DNA of 38,240 bases from Sulfitobacter sp. (GTDB taxonomy: Bacteria > Pseudomonadota > Alphaproteobacteria > Rhodobacterales > Rhodobacteraceae), in contig JAFMGZ010000027.1 in assembly GCA_017854855.1 (NCBI GenBank), positions 1 through 38,240 on the forward strand, given 5' to 3'. The notes beneath the pieces were generated by a model that was not told where the DNA came from, did no database searches, and was given only the letters and a program-made list of their open reading frames with translations. The number at the start of each line of letters is the position of its first letter. Position 1 is the first letter of the stretch. Position numbers and translations under genes: made by a program. Positions 1 through 9,923 of the stretch are shown here, piece after piece.

Positions 1-161
1 GCCATTTCTTTCAAGCGCGCATGATCATCCTGCGACAGTCGCAATGTCACACGCGGGCAATCGCGTGGTGTTTTGTGCCGAGTCAGTTTGCGCGTCGGAC
101 TGACCCGCGCACTCGTCACTGCCGTAGAAGCGTTTCGGAAGTCTTTCTGCACCGTCTTCAT
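1..161 (-). CDS. MobC-like plasmid mobilisation protein, N-terminal part (cut by window edge)
   Basis: The minus-strand frame starts at ATG 161-159 and is open to the window edge, giving 53 residues. An in-frame stop lies just upstream, so ATG 161 is the first usable start; no clear ribosome site is seen. A basic stretch (SPTRKLTRHKTPRDCPR) is followed by VTLRLSQDDHARLKEMA. That pattern, a beta strand and then a helix, resembles the ribbon-helix-helix start of MobC-type relaxosome accessory proteins, which bind oriT DNA beside a relaxase. The rest of the gene and any relaxase lie outside the window. This is recognition by pattern only; another ribbon-helix-helix DNA-binding protein is possible. 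If correct, mobile or plasmid-derived DNA borders the hut locus. Confidence 0.45.
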   Translation of the reverse strand, partial: MKTVQKDFRNASTAVTSARVSPTRKLTRHKTPRDCPRVTLRLSQDDHARLKEM

Positions 162-632
162 GGTGATGGTCCGCGCACATGCGCTGGCGACTTAGCTGCC
201 GTCCTTTTGCGCCTTCCATCGCTCGAATCTTGCGTTGCGGCATCAAATTCTCCAAGCTTGTGGATAACCTCAGGTTCAGATTTGAGAACTGCCTACCATT
301 GCTCCAACTCTTGAAACAAAGAGGACAAATCAGAGTTCGAACTCGAACCGGCTCTGTCCGCCATTATCCCCATTGCGAACCAATGACACCGGCCTGACGG
401 GCACGGGTCTTTCCGTGTTATTTCACCAGCGTGCTGAAACTTCCCGAAACCTTGGGATACGCGGCCTTGTTGAGGCTGTTCACTGCGCCGCTCTTCAGCC
501 TGCGGCGCCGGTTCTGTATTGGGTGGGTGGCATGCAGTGAGCCTTCGGTCCAGCAGGCCCCCCGGTGCTGTGGCAGGCAGCCTGCATGCGGGTCAACGGC
601 CTGAACATTGAAACGCCAAAGCTGCAGCGATT
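162..632. other. Intergenic region, no convincing gene
   Basis: About 470 bp in which the open frames are short and look like no known protein. A 76-codon minus-strand frame (25-255) overlaps the MobC-like gene in another frame and is probably not coding. Visible small structures are a 12-bp palindrome GAGTTCGAACTC at 333-344, a DnaA-box-like 9-mer at 259-267 and a short inverted repeat GCAGGC-A-GCCTGC at 573-585. None is strong enough to name. Confidence 0.5.
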
Positions 633-662
633 GAAACGGCCACGATCCTTTGTGGCCGTTTC
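633..662 (-). terminator. Hairpin downstream of hutU, likely end of the hut operon
   Basis: A perfect 11-bp inverted repeat, GAAACGGCCAC (633-643) and GTGGCCGTTTC (652-662), has an 8-nt loop. It begins 11 bp beyond the hutU stop codon. There is no long U tract after the stem on the minus strand, so it may be a weak intrinsic terminator or an mRNA 3'-end stabilising hairpin. Confidence 0.55.
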
Positions 663-672
663 GCGTGCCGCC

Positions 673-2343
673 TTAGCGGCCCAGGATGCCGGGCAGGTTC
701 AACCCTTGTTCGCGGGCGCAGTCCAGCGCGGTTTCATAGCCCGCATCGGCGTGGCGCATCACGCCTGTGGCCGGATCGTTCCACAGCACATTGGCAATCC
801 GGCGGTCCGCGTCTTCGGTGCCGTCGCAACAGATGACCATGCCTGAGTGCTGCGAAAAGCCCATCCCGACACCTCCGCCATGGTGCAAGGACACCCAGGT
901 GGCACCACCCGCCACGTTCAGCATCGCATTAAGAAGCGGCCAGTCCGATACCGCGTCAGAGCCGTCCTTCATCGCTTCGGTCTCGCGGTTGGGCGATGCG
1001 ACGGAGCCGCTGTCGAGGTGGTCGCGCCCGATCACGACAGGGGCCGACAATTCGCCGCTGCGTACCATTTCGTTAAAGGCCAGGCCCAGCTTATCACGCA
1101 GCCCCAGACCAACCCAGCAGATCCGGGCCGGCAGGCCCTGAAAGGCAATCCGTTCCCGCGCCATATCCAACCAATTGTGCAGATGCGGATCGTCGATCAG
1201 TTCTTTGACCTTGGCGTCGGTCTTGTAAATGTCCTCTGGATCGCCGGACAATGCACACCAGCGGAACGGGCCGATGCCGCGGCAGAACAGCGGGCGGATA
1301 TAGGCCGGCACAAAGCCCGGAAAGGCAAAGGCATTCTCAAGGCCTTCTTCCTGCGCGACCTGGCGGATGTTGTTGCCATAATCCAGCGTCGGCACGCCAG
1401 CGTTCCAGAAATCTACCATCGCCGCGACCTGCACCTTCATCGAGGCGCGCGCGGCCTTTTCCACCGCTTTGGGGTCGCTTTCCTGTTTGGCGCGCCATTC
1501 GGCGACGCCCCAGCCCTGCGGCAGATAGCCATGCACAGGGTCATGGGCCGAGGTCTGATCCGTGACCATATCCGGTCTTACCCCGCGTTTGACCAGTTCG
1601 ACAAAGACGTCTGCCGCATTGCCAATCAACGCTACTGACTTGGCCTCACCGGCCTTGGTCCAGCGGTCGATCATTGCCAAAGCGTCATCCAGATCATGGG
1701 TCTTTTCATCCACATAGCGTGTCCGCAGCCTGAAATCGGCGCGGGTCTCGTCGCATTCGACAGCCAGACAGCAAGCGCCCGCCATGACGGCTGCGAGGGG
1801 CTGGGCACCGCCCATGCCGCCCAGACCGCCCGTCAGGATCCAGCGGCCCTTGAGGTTGCCATCATAATGCTGGCGGCCTGCCTCCATGAAGGTTTCATAG
1901 GTGCCCTGAACGATGCCTTGAGTGCCGATGTAGATCCATGAACCCGCCGTCATCTGGCCATACATCGCCAGACCTTTTTTATCCAATTCGTTGAAGTGGT
2001 CCCAGGTCGCCCAATGCGGCACGAGGTTGGAGTTGGCGATCAGCACCCGTGGCGCGTCCTTGTGGGTGTTGAACACTCCGACCGGCTTGCCCGATTGCAC
2101 CAGCAGGGTTTGGGTGTCCTCCAGCTCTTTCAGGGCGGCCACGATGGCGTCGAAATCTTCCCATGTGCGGGCCGCACGGCCGATGCCGCCATAGACCACC
2201 AACTCGTGCGGGTTCTCGGCAACATCGGGATGCAGGTTGTTCATCAACATGCGCATCGGGGCTTCGGTCAGCCAGCTTTTGGCGCTGATCTTGGAACCGG
2301 TGGGCGCAAAGACGTCGCGGATGTTGTGGCGTGGATTGGTCAT
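673..2343 (-). CDS. hutU: Urocanate hydratase (urocanase)
   Basis: This is step 2 of histidine degradation: it hydrates urocanate to 4-imidazolone-5-propionate using a tightly bound NAD+ as electrophile, in the cytoplasm. At 556 aa it is the usual family length. The NAD-binding core is recognisable ([11 protein letters not shown] near 172-182, and [16 protein letters not shown] near 129-144). Cys409 in ARICWVG corresponds to the essential Cys410 of the Pseudomonas putida enzyme. The ATG overlaps the hutG stop by 4 bp (ATGA), which fixes the start and implies translational coupling. It is the last gene of the leftward hutI-H-G-U operon and is followed by a hairpin. Confidence 0.97.
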   Translation of the reverse strand: MTNPRHNIRDVFAPTGSKISAKSWLTEAPMRMLMNNLHPDVAENPHELVVYGGIGRAARTWEDFDAIVAALKELEDTQTLLVQSGKPVGVFNTHKDAPRVLIANSNLVPHWATWDHFNELDKKGLAMYGQMTAGSWIYIGTQGIVQGTYETFMEAGRQHYDGNLKGRWILTGGLGGMGGAQPLAAVMAGACCLAVECDETRADFRLRTRYVDEKTHDLDDALAMIDRWTKAGEAKSVALIGNAADVFVELVKRGVRPDMVTDQTSAHDPVHGYLPQGWGVAEWRAKQESDPKAVEKAARASMKVQVAAMVDFWNAGVPTLDYGNNIRQVAQEEGLENAFAFPGFVPAYIRPLFCRGIGPFRWCALSGDPEDIYKTDAKVKELIDDPHLHNWLDMARERIAFQGLPARICWVGLGLRDKLGLAFNEMVRSGELSAPVVIGRDHLDSGSVASPNRETEAMKDGSDAVSDWPLLNAMLNVAGGATWVSLHHGGGVGMGFSQHSGMVICCDGTEDADRRIANVLWNDPATGVMRHADAGYETALDCAREQGLNLPGILGR

Positions 2344-3140
2344 GTGGTGCCTCCCAGGGTTGGGGCCATGTCGGCCAAAGCGGTAAGAATGGATGCCAGA
2401 TGCGGACGCAGGCGGCCCGCCTTGGCTGTGTCATAGATCCAAGGTGGGGTTTCCTGCGCCAGATAGGTGGATTGGGCCAATTCCATCTGGATGGCGTGAA
2501 ATCCCTCGGCAGGGCGGCCATAGTGTCGGGTGGTCCAGCCGCCCTTGAACCGCCCGTTGATCACGTGGCTGTAACCATCTGCCTGCGCACAGATCCGGGC
2601 GGTGGCCGCCTCAATCTGGGGCGCACAGGTGGTGGCCATGTTGGTGCCGATGTTGAAATCCGGCAATGTGCCATCAAACAGAAAGGCGATCCTTGAGCGG
2701 ATCGAATGGCAATCATACAGGATCGCCACACCGTGCAGGTCGCGCACGCGCGCCAGCTCGGCGCTTAGCGCGGCATGGTAGGGCGCGTGAAAGGCCGCCC
2801 TGCGGGCCGCCACCTCGGCCGCATCTGGCGGGGTGCTCCAGATCGGATGGCCGTCGAAATCCGTCAGCGGCACCAAGGTCGTGGTGTTCTGACCGGGATA
2901 GAGGCTTTGGCCCTCAGGATCGCGGTTGGCGTCAATCACGTAGCGGTGAAACACCGCGCGCACGGTCGTGACCTGGGGCAACAGCCCGGCATAGAGCTGG
3001 TCAATATGCCAATCCGTATCCGCCAGCAGCCGACCGTTTTCGTTCAGTCTGTCGGCGATGGCATCGGGCACATATGTCCCCGTATGCGGCAACCCCAGAA
3101 CAATCGGGCCTGTGCCTTGATAAACTTCGACCGGGGTCAT
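2340..3140 (-). CDS. hutG: N-formylglutamate amidohydrolase
   Basis: This enzyme hydrolyses N-formyl-L-glutamate to glutamate and formate, the last step of the five-step Hut route. The protein is 266 aa and belongs to the N-formylglutamate deformylase family, not the arginase-like formiminoglutamase family: it shows [11 protein letters not shown] near residue 15, a DTDWHID segment near 41 and YDCHS further on. The open frame extends upstream to 3347, but the ATG at 3140 overlaps the hutH stop (ATGA) and the preceding residues are a shadow of hutH, so the shorter start is used. The presence of hutF in the locus agrees with a formylglutamate substrate. Confidence 0.93.
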   Translation of the reverse strand: MTPVEVYQGTGPIVLGLPHTGTYVPDAIADRLNENGRLLADTDWHIDQLYAGLLPQVTTVRAVFHRYVIDANRDPEGQSLYPGQNTTTLVPLTDFDGHPIWSTPPDAAEVAARRAAFHAPYHAALSAELARVRDLHGVAILYDCHSIRSRIAFLFDGTLPDFNIGTNMATTCAPQIEAATARICAQADGYSHVINGRFKGGWTTRHYGRPAEGFHAIQMELAQSTYLAQETPPWIYDTAKAGRLRPHLASILTALADMAPTLGGTT

Positions 3141-4678
3141 GTCATCTGACCTTTGACAAAGCCCGGCAGCGGGACCGCATCCACCAACGCGCCGGTGGCG
3201 ATCAGACCTGCGGCCGCCTCGATCGACGGGGCCATGTAGCGGTCTTCGGCAATCCTGGGCACCTGGGCGCGCAGCACGGTCATGGCCTGCTGCAATGCGG
3301 GACTGGTCTGCAAGGGCGCGCGGAATTCGATGCCCTGTGTCCCGCACATGGCCTCAACACCCAGAATGACATTGAGGTTGTCATTCATGCGAAGCAGACG
3401 CCGCGCTGCATGGGCCGCCATTGAGACGTGGTCTTCTTGGTTGGCGGATGTCGGCGTGCTGTCGGTGGTGCAGGGATTGGCCAGATGTTTGTTCTCGCTC
3501 ATCAATGCGGCGGTTGTGACCTCGGCGATCATCAGACCAGAGTTCAATCCCGGGTTGGGCGTCAGGAAAGGCGGCAGATCGAACGACAGCGTCGGGTCCA
3601 CCATCAGCGCCACGCGCCGCTGGGCGATGGCCCCGATCTCTGACAGGGCAACGGCGATCTGATCGGCGGCAAAGCCGACCGGTTCGGCATGGAAATTCCC
3701 GCCCGATACGATCATGTCATCTTCCACCAGCACCAGTGGATTGTCGGTGACGGCATTGGCCTCGATCTCCAGCGTGCGACCGGCGAAATGCAGCAGATCC
3801 ATTGCCGCACCCGTGACCTGGGGCTGGCAGCGGATGCAATAGGGGTCCTGAACGCGGGTATCGCCGTCACGGTGGCTTTCGCGGATCTGCGACCCTTCCA
3901 TCAAGGCGCGTTGGGCACGGGCCACTTCGATCTGACCGCGATGACCGCGCAACGTGTGTATCGCGTCTTGCAGCGGCGCGGTGGAGCCCATGATGGCATC
4001 GGTCGACAGGGCCGCCGTCAGCACGCAGGCTGCTGCATTCTGCCACGCCTGCCACAAACCGACCAAGGCGCAAGCGGTTGAAAACTGCGTGCCGTTGATC
4101 AGCGCCAGCCCTTCTTTCGGACCCAGGATGATCGGGCGCAGCCCGGCCTGCGCCAATGCATCGGCCGAAGGCATGCGGCGACCCTGGTACAGCGCTTCGC
4201 CTTCGCCAATCATGGAAGCCGCCATATGGGCCAGTGGTGCCAGATCACCAGAGGCACCCACGGACCCCTGACTGGGGATCACCGGGGTCACACCGGCGCG
4301 CAACATCGCCTCGATCAAGGCGACGGTGGTCATGGCCACACCCGATGCGCCACGCCCCAGCGACAGCAGTTTGAGCACCATCATCAGCCGGGTGGTCGGC
4401 GCATCCAGCGCGGCTCCCACGCCGCAGCAATGCGACAGGATCAGGTTGCGTTGCAGGCTCGCCAGATCCTTACTGGCGATCTTGACCGAGGCCAGTTTAC
4501 CAAAGCCCGTGTTGATCCCGTAGATCGCTTCGGCCCCGCTGGCGGCCTGCGCTACCCTGTCTGCCGCTGCCTGAATGCCTGCATGGGACGCGGGATGCAG
4601 GGCCGCGGCCCTGTTGGCCGACCAGATGTCACGAAGCTGCTCAAGGGTCGTGGACCCGGGCGTGAGGATAACGGTCAT
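3137..4678 (-). CDS. hutH: Histidine ammonia-lyase (histidase)
   Basis: This cytoplasmic homotetrameric enzyme catalyses step 1, non-oxidative deamination of L-histidine to urocanate and ammonia. The protein is 513 aa, normal for the family. The motif [14 protein letters not shown] holds Ala142-Ser143-Gly144, the tripeptide that cyclises into the electrophilic MIO prosthetic group; Ser143 matches the P. putida numbering. An upstream YGINTGFG segment (53-60) carries the conserved active-site tyrosine. It overlaps hutI (ATGA) upstream and hutG (ATGA) downstream, so the four genes are tightly coupled. Confidence 0.97.
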   Translation of the reverse strand: MTVILTPGSTTLEQLRDIWSANRAAALHPASHAGIQAAADRVAQAASGAEAIYGINTGFGKLASVKIASKDLASLQRNLILSHCCGVGAALDAPTTRLMMVLKLLSLGRGASGVAMTTVALIEAMLRAGVTPVIPSQGSVGASGDLAPLAHMAASMIGEGEALYQGRRMPSADALAQAGLRPIILGPKEGLALINGTQFSTACALVGLWQAWQNAAACVLTAALSTDAIMGSTAPLQDAIHTLRGHRGQIEVARAQRALMEGSQIRESHRDGDTRVQDPYCIRCQPQVTGAAMDLLHFAGRTLEIEANAVTDNPLVLVEDDMIVSGGNFHAEPVGFAADQIAVALSEIGAIAQRRVALMVDPTLSFDLPPFLTPNPGLNSGLMIAEVTTAALMSENKHLANPCTTDSTPTSANQEDHVSMAAHAARRLLRMNDNLNVILGVEAMCGTQGIEFRAPLQTSPALQQAMTVLRAQVPRIAEDRYMAPSIEAAAGLIATGALVDAVPLPGFVKGQMT

Positions 4679-5880
4679 AGCGACCCCTTGAAGATGCGAG
4701 AATGAAGCGGGTTAAAGCCTATGCGATAGGCAAGTTCAGCTGGATGTGCGGCGTCCCAGATACACAGATCGGCCTGCCATCCTGCGATGATCCTGCCGCG
4801 CGTCGCCAGGCCCAGCGCTTTGGCCGCATGGGCCGTCATGCCCAAGAGCGCCTCAAGCGGGGTCATGCGAAACAGCGTGCACCCCATGTTCATTGCCAGC
4901 AAGGCAGAGCTGAGCGGCGAGGAGCCGGGATTGCAATCGGTGGCCAGTGCCATGGGCACGCCATGTTCGCGAAAGGCCTGCAGCGGCGGGGCCTGGGTTT
5001 CACGGATCGTATAGAAAGCACCGGGCAGGATCACCGCGACCGTGCCCGCGCGGGCCATAGCCCTGGCATCTTGGTCCGTGGCATATTCCACATGATCCGC
5101 ACTCAGCGCGCCATAGCGGGCTGCCAATTGCGTCCCGCCGATATGCGATAATTGCTCTGCATGCAGTTTGACGGGCAGGCCAAGTGCCCGCGCCACATCG
5201 AACACGCGGCTGATCTGCACGGTGTCAAAGGCGATGCCTTCGCAGAACCCGTCCACCGCATCCACCAGACCTTCGGCATGGGCCGCACGCAGGGCAGGGA
5301 TGCAGACCTCGTCGATATAGGCATCGGGGCGGCCTGTGAAATCCGCTGGCACCGCATGTGCGCCCAGAAAACTTGTGCGCACTTCAATCGGGCGGTGCTG
5401 TGCAATCTGCCGGGCCACGCGCAGCATCTTGAGCTCTGTCTCGCGGTCCAGGCCGTAGCCTGATTTGACCTCGATCAGGGTCACGCCTTCGGCAATCAGC
5501 GCGTCCACCCGCGTCAGCGCATCCACCAAGAGGGCGTCCTGAGGTGCCGCGCGGGTTGCTGTCACGGTTGACACGATACCCCCGCCAGACTGGGCGATCT
5601 GTTCATAGGTGGCACCGTTCAGGCGCTGTTCAAATTCCGCCGCGCGGTTGCCGCCAAAGACGATATGGGTATGGCAGTCAATCAGGGCAGGGGTGATCAG
5701 CCGCCCACCCAGATCATGGACCTGATCACTGGTTTGCCCCGCACGCCAGACATCGGGAATGTCCTGCATCGATCCGACCCATGCAATCCTGTCCTCCTCC
5801 AGTGCCAGGGCACCGTTCTGGATCAGGCCAAAGCTGTCGTTGTCCCGAAGGGTGACCAATTGTGCATTTGTCAAAAGCAT
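4675..5880 (-). CDS. hutI: Imidazolonepropionase
   Basis: This enzyme hydrolyses 4-imidazolone-5-propionate to N-formimino-L-glutamate, step 3 of histidine degradation. It has 401 aa and belongs to the amidohydrolase superfamily. The metal-binding HxH is His70 and His72 in [10 protein letters not shown], followed by an Arg-rich helix. Further signature stretches are [10 protein letters not shown] near 155-165, KLHAEQLSH near 239-247 and ALATDCNPG near 311-319. It is the first gene of the leftward hut operon and faces hutF across a 76-bp promoter region. Confidence 0.97.
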   Translation of the reverse strand: MLLTNAQLVTLRDNDSFGLIQNGALALEEDRIAWVGSMQDIPDVWRAGQTSDQVHDLGGRLITPALIDCHTHIVFGGNRAAEFEQRLNGATYEQIAQSGGGIVSTVTATRAAPQDALLVDALTRVDALIAEGVTLIEVKSGYGLDRETELKMLRVARQIAQHRPIEVRTSFLGAHAVPADFTGRPDAYIDEVCIPALRAAHAEGLVDAVDGFCEGIAFDTVQISRVFDVARALGLPVKLHAEQLSHIGGTQLAARYGALSADHVEYATDQDARAMARAGTVAVILPGAFYTIRETQAPPLQAFREHGVPMALATDCNPGSSPLSSALLAMNMGCTLFRMTPLEALLGMTAHAAKALGLATRGRIIAGWQADLCIWDAAHPAELAYRIGFNPLHSRIFKGSL

Positions 5881-5894
5881 TCGAAGCGACTCAC

Positions 5895-5946
5895 TTGCAA
5901 ATATTCCTGCTTAATGGTTTTATGTGCATACATAATAGGCTGTCAA
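5895..5946. promoter_or_regulatory. Divergent hut promoter region
   Basis: Leftward (to hutI), a perfect -35 TTGACA (5946-5941) is followed after 17 bp by ATAAAA (5923-5918). Rightward (to hutF), TTGCAA (5895-5900) is followed after 17 bp by TTTTAT (5918-5923). The two -10 elements coincide on opposite strands, so one bound repressor could block both transcripts. Assignments are by eye. Confidence 0.5.
5920..5935. promoter_or_regulatory. Probable HutC operator
   Basis: The sequence TTATGTGCATACATAA has perfect 6-bp inverted arms around a GCAT centre. It resembles the TGTATA/TATACA-type sites of GntR/HutC-family repressors. It lies between the -35 and -10 elements of the hutI promoter and overlaps the hutF -10, and hutC is encoded in the same locus. 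HutC repressors are normally released by urocanate; that part is family knowledge. Confidence 0.6.
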
Positions 5947-5956
5947 GAGAACGCAT

Positions 5957-7354
5957 ATGACATCATTTTTGGCGAAATCATCTTTGGCGACATCTGGGGT
6001 TTGGGCGCAATCCGCATTGCTGCCGACAGGCTGGGCATCGGATGTGCAGATTGAAATTGATGCAAACGGGCGCATCCTGTCAGTGCAGGAAAACGCGCCA
6101 CAGGCGGGCACATCTGTGGGCATGTTGGTGCCGGCCCCGGTGAATGTGCACAGCCATGCCTTTCAACGGGCGATGGCGGGGCTGACGGAACGCAGAGGTC
6201 CGGATCCGCGCGACAGTTTCTGGACCTGGCGGCAGCTGATGTTCCGCTTCCTGGATCAGCTGACCCCCGATCACGTGGAGGCCATCACCGCCTTCGTCCA
6301 GATGGAGATGCTGGAGGCAGGCTATGCCACCAATGCAGAATTCCACTATCTGCACCATCGACCGGGCGGCCAGCCCTATGACGACCTGTCCGAGATGTCA
6401 CAGCGTATCGCCGCTGCTGCCGCGCAGACGGGCATCGGTCTGTGCCTTTTGCCCGTACATTACGAATTTGGCGGCTGCGACGCGCGGCCCTTGGGGGCGG
6501 GCCAGATCAGGTTTGGCAATACCTTTGAGCGGTTTCACGAATTGCACAGCCAGGCAGCAGGGGCGCTGGCCGGATTGCCGCGCGATGCCAGCCTTGGTGT
6601 GGCACCGCATTCGCTGCGGGCGGTGGGGCAAGAGGCGCTGCGCACCTACGCGCAGGCCTTTGGCACCGGGCCGATCCATATGCATCTGGCGGAACAAAAG
6701 GCCGAAGTGGCAGAGGTCGAACAGCACTGGGGGGCGCGGCCGGTCCAATGGGCCTTGGCGAACATGGGGCTGGATGAACGTTGGTGCCTGATCCACTGCA
6801 CCCAGATGACCGCCGATGAAACCCTGCAACTGGCGCAATCGGGCGCTGTGGCGGGGCTGTGTCCGATCACCGAAAGCAGCCTTGGGGACGGTATCTTTGA
6901 CGGGGTGCGCTGGCTGGGCGCGCAGGGTGCCATTGCCCTGGGGTCCGACAGCAACATCCGCATCGCACTGAGCGAAGAGCTGCGCACGCTGGACTATTCA
7001 CAACGCCTGCGCGATGGCAGCCGCGCGGCCCTTGCCACGGCAGAGATGTCGACCGGACGGCGGCTGTTCGAGGCGATCCTGCAGGGCGGCGCACAGGCCA
7101 CGCAGCGTCACACCGGCAGGCTAGAGGCGGGCCATTGGGCGGATATGCTGGCGCTGGACACCGCGTCAGAGCATCTGTGGGGCCGCACCGGCGATACAGT
7201 GCTGGACAGCTGGATATTCGCGGGCGATGACAGGCTGGTGACCGATGTCTGGTCCGCAGGCCGCCATATGGTGCGCGGCGGGGAACATGTGGACAGACCC
7301 CGCATTGTCACGGCATACCGTGCCTGCATTGACGCCCTGAAAGACGCCCTATGA
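5957..7354 (+). CDS. hutF: Formimidoylglutamate deiminase
   Basis: This enzyme deiminates N-formimino-L-glutamate to N-formyl-L-glutamate plus ammonia, which HutG then hydrolyses. It has 465 aa and is an amidohydrolase-superfamily zinc enzyme. The first metal motif is His65 and His67 in NVHSHAFQRAM, a second is His243 in HMHLAEQ, and CPITESSLGDG plus ALGSDSN follow in the C-terminal half. The start ATG at 5957 follows an AGAGA stretch; domain similarity begins around residue 15. The gene overlaps hutC by ATGA, so enzyme and regulator are co-translated, and it diverges from the hutI operon. Confidence 0.95.
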   Translation: MTSFLAKSSLATSGVWAQSALLPTGWASDVQIEIDANGRILSVQENAPQAGTSVGMLVPAPVNVHSHAFQRAMAGLTERRGPDPRDSFWTWRQLMFRFLDQLTPDHVEAITAFVQMEMLEAGYATNAEFHYLHHRPGGQPYDDLSEMSQRIAAAAAQTGIGLCLLPVHYEFGGCDARPLGAGQIRFGNTFERFHELHSQAAGALAGLPRDASLGVAPHSLRAVGQEALRTYAQAFGTGPIHMHLAEQKAEVAEVEQHWGARPVQWALANMGLDERWCLIHCTQMTADETLQLAQSGAVAGLCPITESSLGDGIFDGVRWLGAQGAIALGSDSNIRIALSEELRTLDYSQRLRDGSRAALATAEMSTGRRLFEAILQGGAQATQRHTGRLEAGHWADMLALDTASEHLWGRTGDTVLDSWIFAGDDRLVTDVWSAGRHMVRGGEHVDRPRIVTAYRACIDALKDAL

Positions 7355-8052
7355 ACAGCCCTTCGTTTCGCAACTGGCAAAGTGTGCAGGATGAGGTCCT
7401 GCGCCGCATTCACGCGCGCGAATGGAAACCCGGTGACCTGATCCCCAATGAGGCGGATCTGGCGCAAGAGTTCGGCTGTGCCCGAACGACCGTCAACCGT
7501 GCCCTGCGCGCTTTGGCCGAGAACGGTCTGCTGGACCGGCGGCGCAAGGCAGGCACCCGCGTCGCGGCACAGCCCGTGGCCAAGGCCACGCTCGACATTG
7601 CCGTGATCCGCCGCGAAGTCGAAGAGCGCGGTCAGAAATATGGCTATCAGCTGATCAGCCACGCCCAGGCGGTGCCGCCGCTTGCCATCAGTGCGGCAAT
7701 GCAGACAGGCGCGCGCGATCCCCTGTTGCATATCTGTGCTCTGCATTTTGCCGATGATGCGCCCTATGCGCTTGAGGACCGCTGGATCAATATGCATGTC
7801 GTGCCGGATGCGGGGGGGGCTGACTTTCAGCAGGTATCGGCCAATGAATGGCTGCTCAAACACGCGCCCTATACCAAGGGCGAGATCGCCTTTTCCGCCA
7901 CTTCGGCGACGGCAAATGAGGCGGCTGTGCTGAACTGTCCGGCACAATCCGCCCTTTTCGTCATCGACCGTCTGACCTGGGACAAGGCGCAGGCGGTCAC
8001 CAAGGTGCGGCTGATCTTTGCGCCGGGCCACCAGTTGCGCACATTGCTCTGA
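7351..8052 (+). CDS. hutC: HutC, GntR-family repressor of histidine utilisation
   Basis: The protein is 233 aa. An N-terminal winged helix-turn-helix of the GntR type (about residues 5-75, with GDLIPNEADLAQEFGCARTT and NRALRALAENGLL) is followed by a UTRA effector domain (about 90-230), as in HutC. HutC proteins repress hut operons and sense urocanate. The gene directly follows and overlaps hutF, so it should be autoregulated from the palindrome at 5920-5935. No truncation or missing segment is seen. Confidence 0.93.
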   Translation: MNSPSFRNWQSVQDEVLRRIHAREWKPGDLIPNEADLAQEFGCARTTVNRALRALAENGLLDRRRKAGTRVAAQPVAKATLDIAVIRREVEERGQKYGYQLISHAQAVPPLAISAAMQTGARDPLLHICALHFADDAPYALEDRWINMHVVPDAGGADFQQVSANEWLLKHAPYTKGEIAFSATSATANEAAVLNCPAQSALFVIDRLTWDKAQAVTKVRLIFAPGHQLRTLL

Positions 8053-8088
8053 CGCAGGCCTGCTGACACCGCTTCATCCCCCAGTGGC

Positions 8089-8114
8089 CATGGTTCATCC
8101 GTCAGGAACCCATG
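8089..8114. terminator. Imperfect hairpin between convergent hutC and the GGT gene
   Basis: CATGGTTC (8089-8096) pairs with GAACCCATG (8106-8114) except for one bulged base. It lies in the 75-bp gap between two converging genes and could end transcription from both sides. There is no T tract on either side, so support is weak. Confidence 0.25.
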
Positions 8115-8127
8115 CCCGCCGCCGCCG

Positions 8128-9723
8128 TCAAAAGCCGATGGCGGCACCATCCTTGCGCGGGTCTGATCCGCCGGCATAGCCGCGCGGGCCCAGACGGTGG
8201 ATCAGCTGCGCGCCGCCAAAGCCAAAGGCATTGTCCGGAGCCTCGAGGGAAATATCATGCCCCATGGCCTGCAAACGGGCGATCGTGGCATCGGGCAGGG
8301 TCGTTTCACAGGCCACGCCCAATCCTTTTGTCACACGCCAGCGCGGCGCATCTGCGGCCATCTGCACATCCTGCCCCCAAAGCTGGGTGCGCAGCACCAT
8401 CTGTACATGCCCCTGCGCCTGCATCGGCCCACCCATTACGCCAAAGCTCATCAAGGGGGCATCGGCCCCCATCAAGAACCCCGGAATAATGGTATGGAAC
8501 GGGCGTTTGGACGGACCCACGTGGTTTTGGTGGCCGGGATCAAGAGAAAATCCAGCCCCACGGTTTTGCAACGACACACCGGTGCCCGGCACCACGACCC
8601 CAGACCCGAAGCCTGCGTAATTTGACTGGATGAACGACACCATCATCCCAGAGGCATCGGCCGCCGTCAGATAGACCGTACCGCCGCTCTTGGGGGCACC
8701 CGCCCCGAAATCACTGGCCTTGTTGGGATCAATCAGCTTGGCCCGCTGCGCAAGATAGCCGTCATCCAGCAAATCCTGCACGGTGATCCGGCGCATATGT
8801 TCGGGATCGGCGACAAAGCTTTCGGCATCGCGCAGCGCCAGTTTCATCGCTTCGATCTGCAGATGAAAGGCGGCGGGGTCCTCTGCATCCATGTCGCGGA
8901 TGGCCGTCTGGCCCAGAATGCCAAGCCCCATGAGGGCCGCGATACCCTGGCCGTTGGGCGGAATTTCATGCAGCGTCACAGCGTCGAACCCCTTGGAGAT
9001 CGTCCCACACCAATCGGCCTGATGCTGCGCCATATCCGCCACCGTCAGGGCCGCATCGTGCCGGGCCGCATAGGCTGCGATTTCTTCTGCGATGATGCCT
9101 TCATAAAACGCCTTGCCCTTGGTCTCGGCGATCAGGCGCAGGGTGCGGGCATGGCCCGGACTGGCAAAGAATTCACCGGCCCGGGGCGTGCGCCCCTGGG
9201 GCATGAAGGTTTCGGCAAAGCCGGGCTGATGGCCCAGGTCCTTGCCCGCGCGCGCCCAAAGCGTGGCAATCACCGGGCTGACCGGAAAGCCGTTTTCGGC
9301 ATAACCAATGGCCGGTTCAAACAGCACCTCGAACGGCAGTTTGCCAAAGCGGTCAGACAGCGCGACCCAGCCAGAGACGGCACCGGGGACGGTCACGCTT
9401 TCCCAGCCGCGATAGGGCATGGCACTTTGGCCTGCAAAACGCGCGGCATTCCAGGCGGCAGGCGACCGGCCTGATGCATTGAGCCCGTGCAAGTTTTGTC
9501 CGTCCCACAGAATGGCAAAAGCATCCGACCCGATCCCGTTGCCCGAAGGTTCCAGCACCGTCAGGGCGATCGCTGCCGCAAGGGCCGCATCCACCGCATT
9601 GCCGCCCCGCGCCAGCATGGAAACGCCCGCCTGTGCGGCCAAAGGGTGCGAGGTTGCGACCATGTTCTCGGCCACCACGGCAGAGCGGCGGGAAGGATAG
9701 GGATGATGGGCACGCAATTCCAT
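8128..9723 (-). CDS. Gamma-glutamyltransferase-family protein (no signal peptide)
   Basis: The protein is 531 aa and an Ntn-hydrolase of the gamma-glutamyltranspeptidase family. These enzymes self-cleave before a threonine that becomes the nucleophile; the candidate is Thr349 in KSGGTVYLTAADASG. The large-subunit part shows ATSHPLAAQAG (23-33), ARGGNAVDAALAAA (38-51), PSGNGIGSDAF (59-69) and an ASGRSP segment (83-88). The C-terminal subunit has PSKRPFHTIIPGF and a GGPMQAQGHVQ segment near 431-441. It lacks an N-terminal signal, unlike periplasmic GGT, so it resembles the cytoplasmic YwrD-like branch whose substrates are poorly known. AAAGAGG precedes the ATG at a suitable distance. It converges on hutC and diverges from the amidase gene. 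Confidence 0.88.
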   Translation of the reverse strand: MELRAHHPYPSRRSAVVAENMVATSHPLAAQAGVSMLARGGNAVDAALAAAIALTVLEPSGNGIGSDAFAILWDGQNLHGLNASGRSPAAWNAARFAGQSAMPYRGWESVTVPGAVSGWVALSDRFGKLPFEVLFEPAIGYAENGFPVSPVIATLWARAGKDLGHQPGFAETFMPQGRTPRAGEFFASPGHARTLRLIAETKGKAFYEGIIAEEIAAYAARHDAALTVADMAQHQADWCGTISKGFDAVTLHEIPPNGQGIAALMGLGILGQTAIRDMDAEDPAAFHLQIEAMKLALRDAESFVADPEHMRRITVQDLLDDGYLAQRAKLIDPNKASDFGAGAPKSGGTVYLTAADASGMMVSFIQSNYAGFGSGVVVPGTGVSLQNRGAGFSLDPGHQNHVGPSKRPFHTIIPGFLMGADAPLMSFGVMGGPMQAQGHVQMVLRTQLWGQDVQMAADAPRWRVTKGLGVACETTLPDATIARLQAMGHDISLEAPDNAFGFGGAQLIHRLGPRGYAGGSDPRKDGAAIGF

Positions 9724-9923
9724 GAGGCAGACCTCTTTCCAATTTTTGATGTACAGGCGTCTGGCCTAAGGAACATTTTTGCGCAAGCATGCCAAGGGCG
9801 GATGGCCCGATTGCCCGGATCCGCAGACAATGGCCCATCTGCGCTTGAGCCTGGCTGCCGCTGGTCGTAGGCTGTGGATAAAGGGCACTAACTGCGCTGT
9901 GCACATAACCAAGGGGCCGCATC
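9724..9923. promoter_or_regulatory. Divergent promoter region between GGT and amidase genes
   Basis: A 200-bp region with no gene. For the rightward amidase gene, TTGAGC (9845-9850) is followed after 17 bp by TAGGCT (9868-9873), and AAGGGG lies before the ATG. No convincing operator palindrome was found. Confidence 0.35.

Noticed and set aside
259..267. DnaA-box 9-mer, with another at 9873-9881
   Set aside because: Single 9-mers occur by chance in 38 kb and neither is part of a cluster, AT-rich tract or replication gene, so no origin is called.
333..372. tRNA-like GTTCGAAC stretch followed by a CCGCCA-like end
   Set aside because: No matching acceptor or anticodon stem is found upstream; it is a chance T-arm-like palindrome.
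847..1638. 263-codon open frame antisense to hutU
   Set aside because: The hutU protein is full-length and conserved on the other strand; this frame has no similarity or ribosome site.
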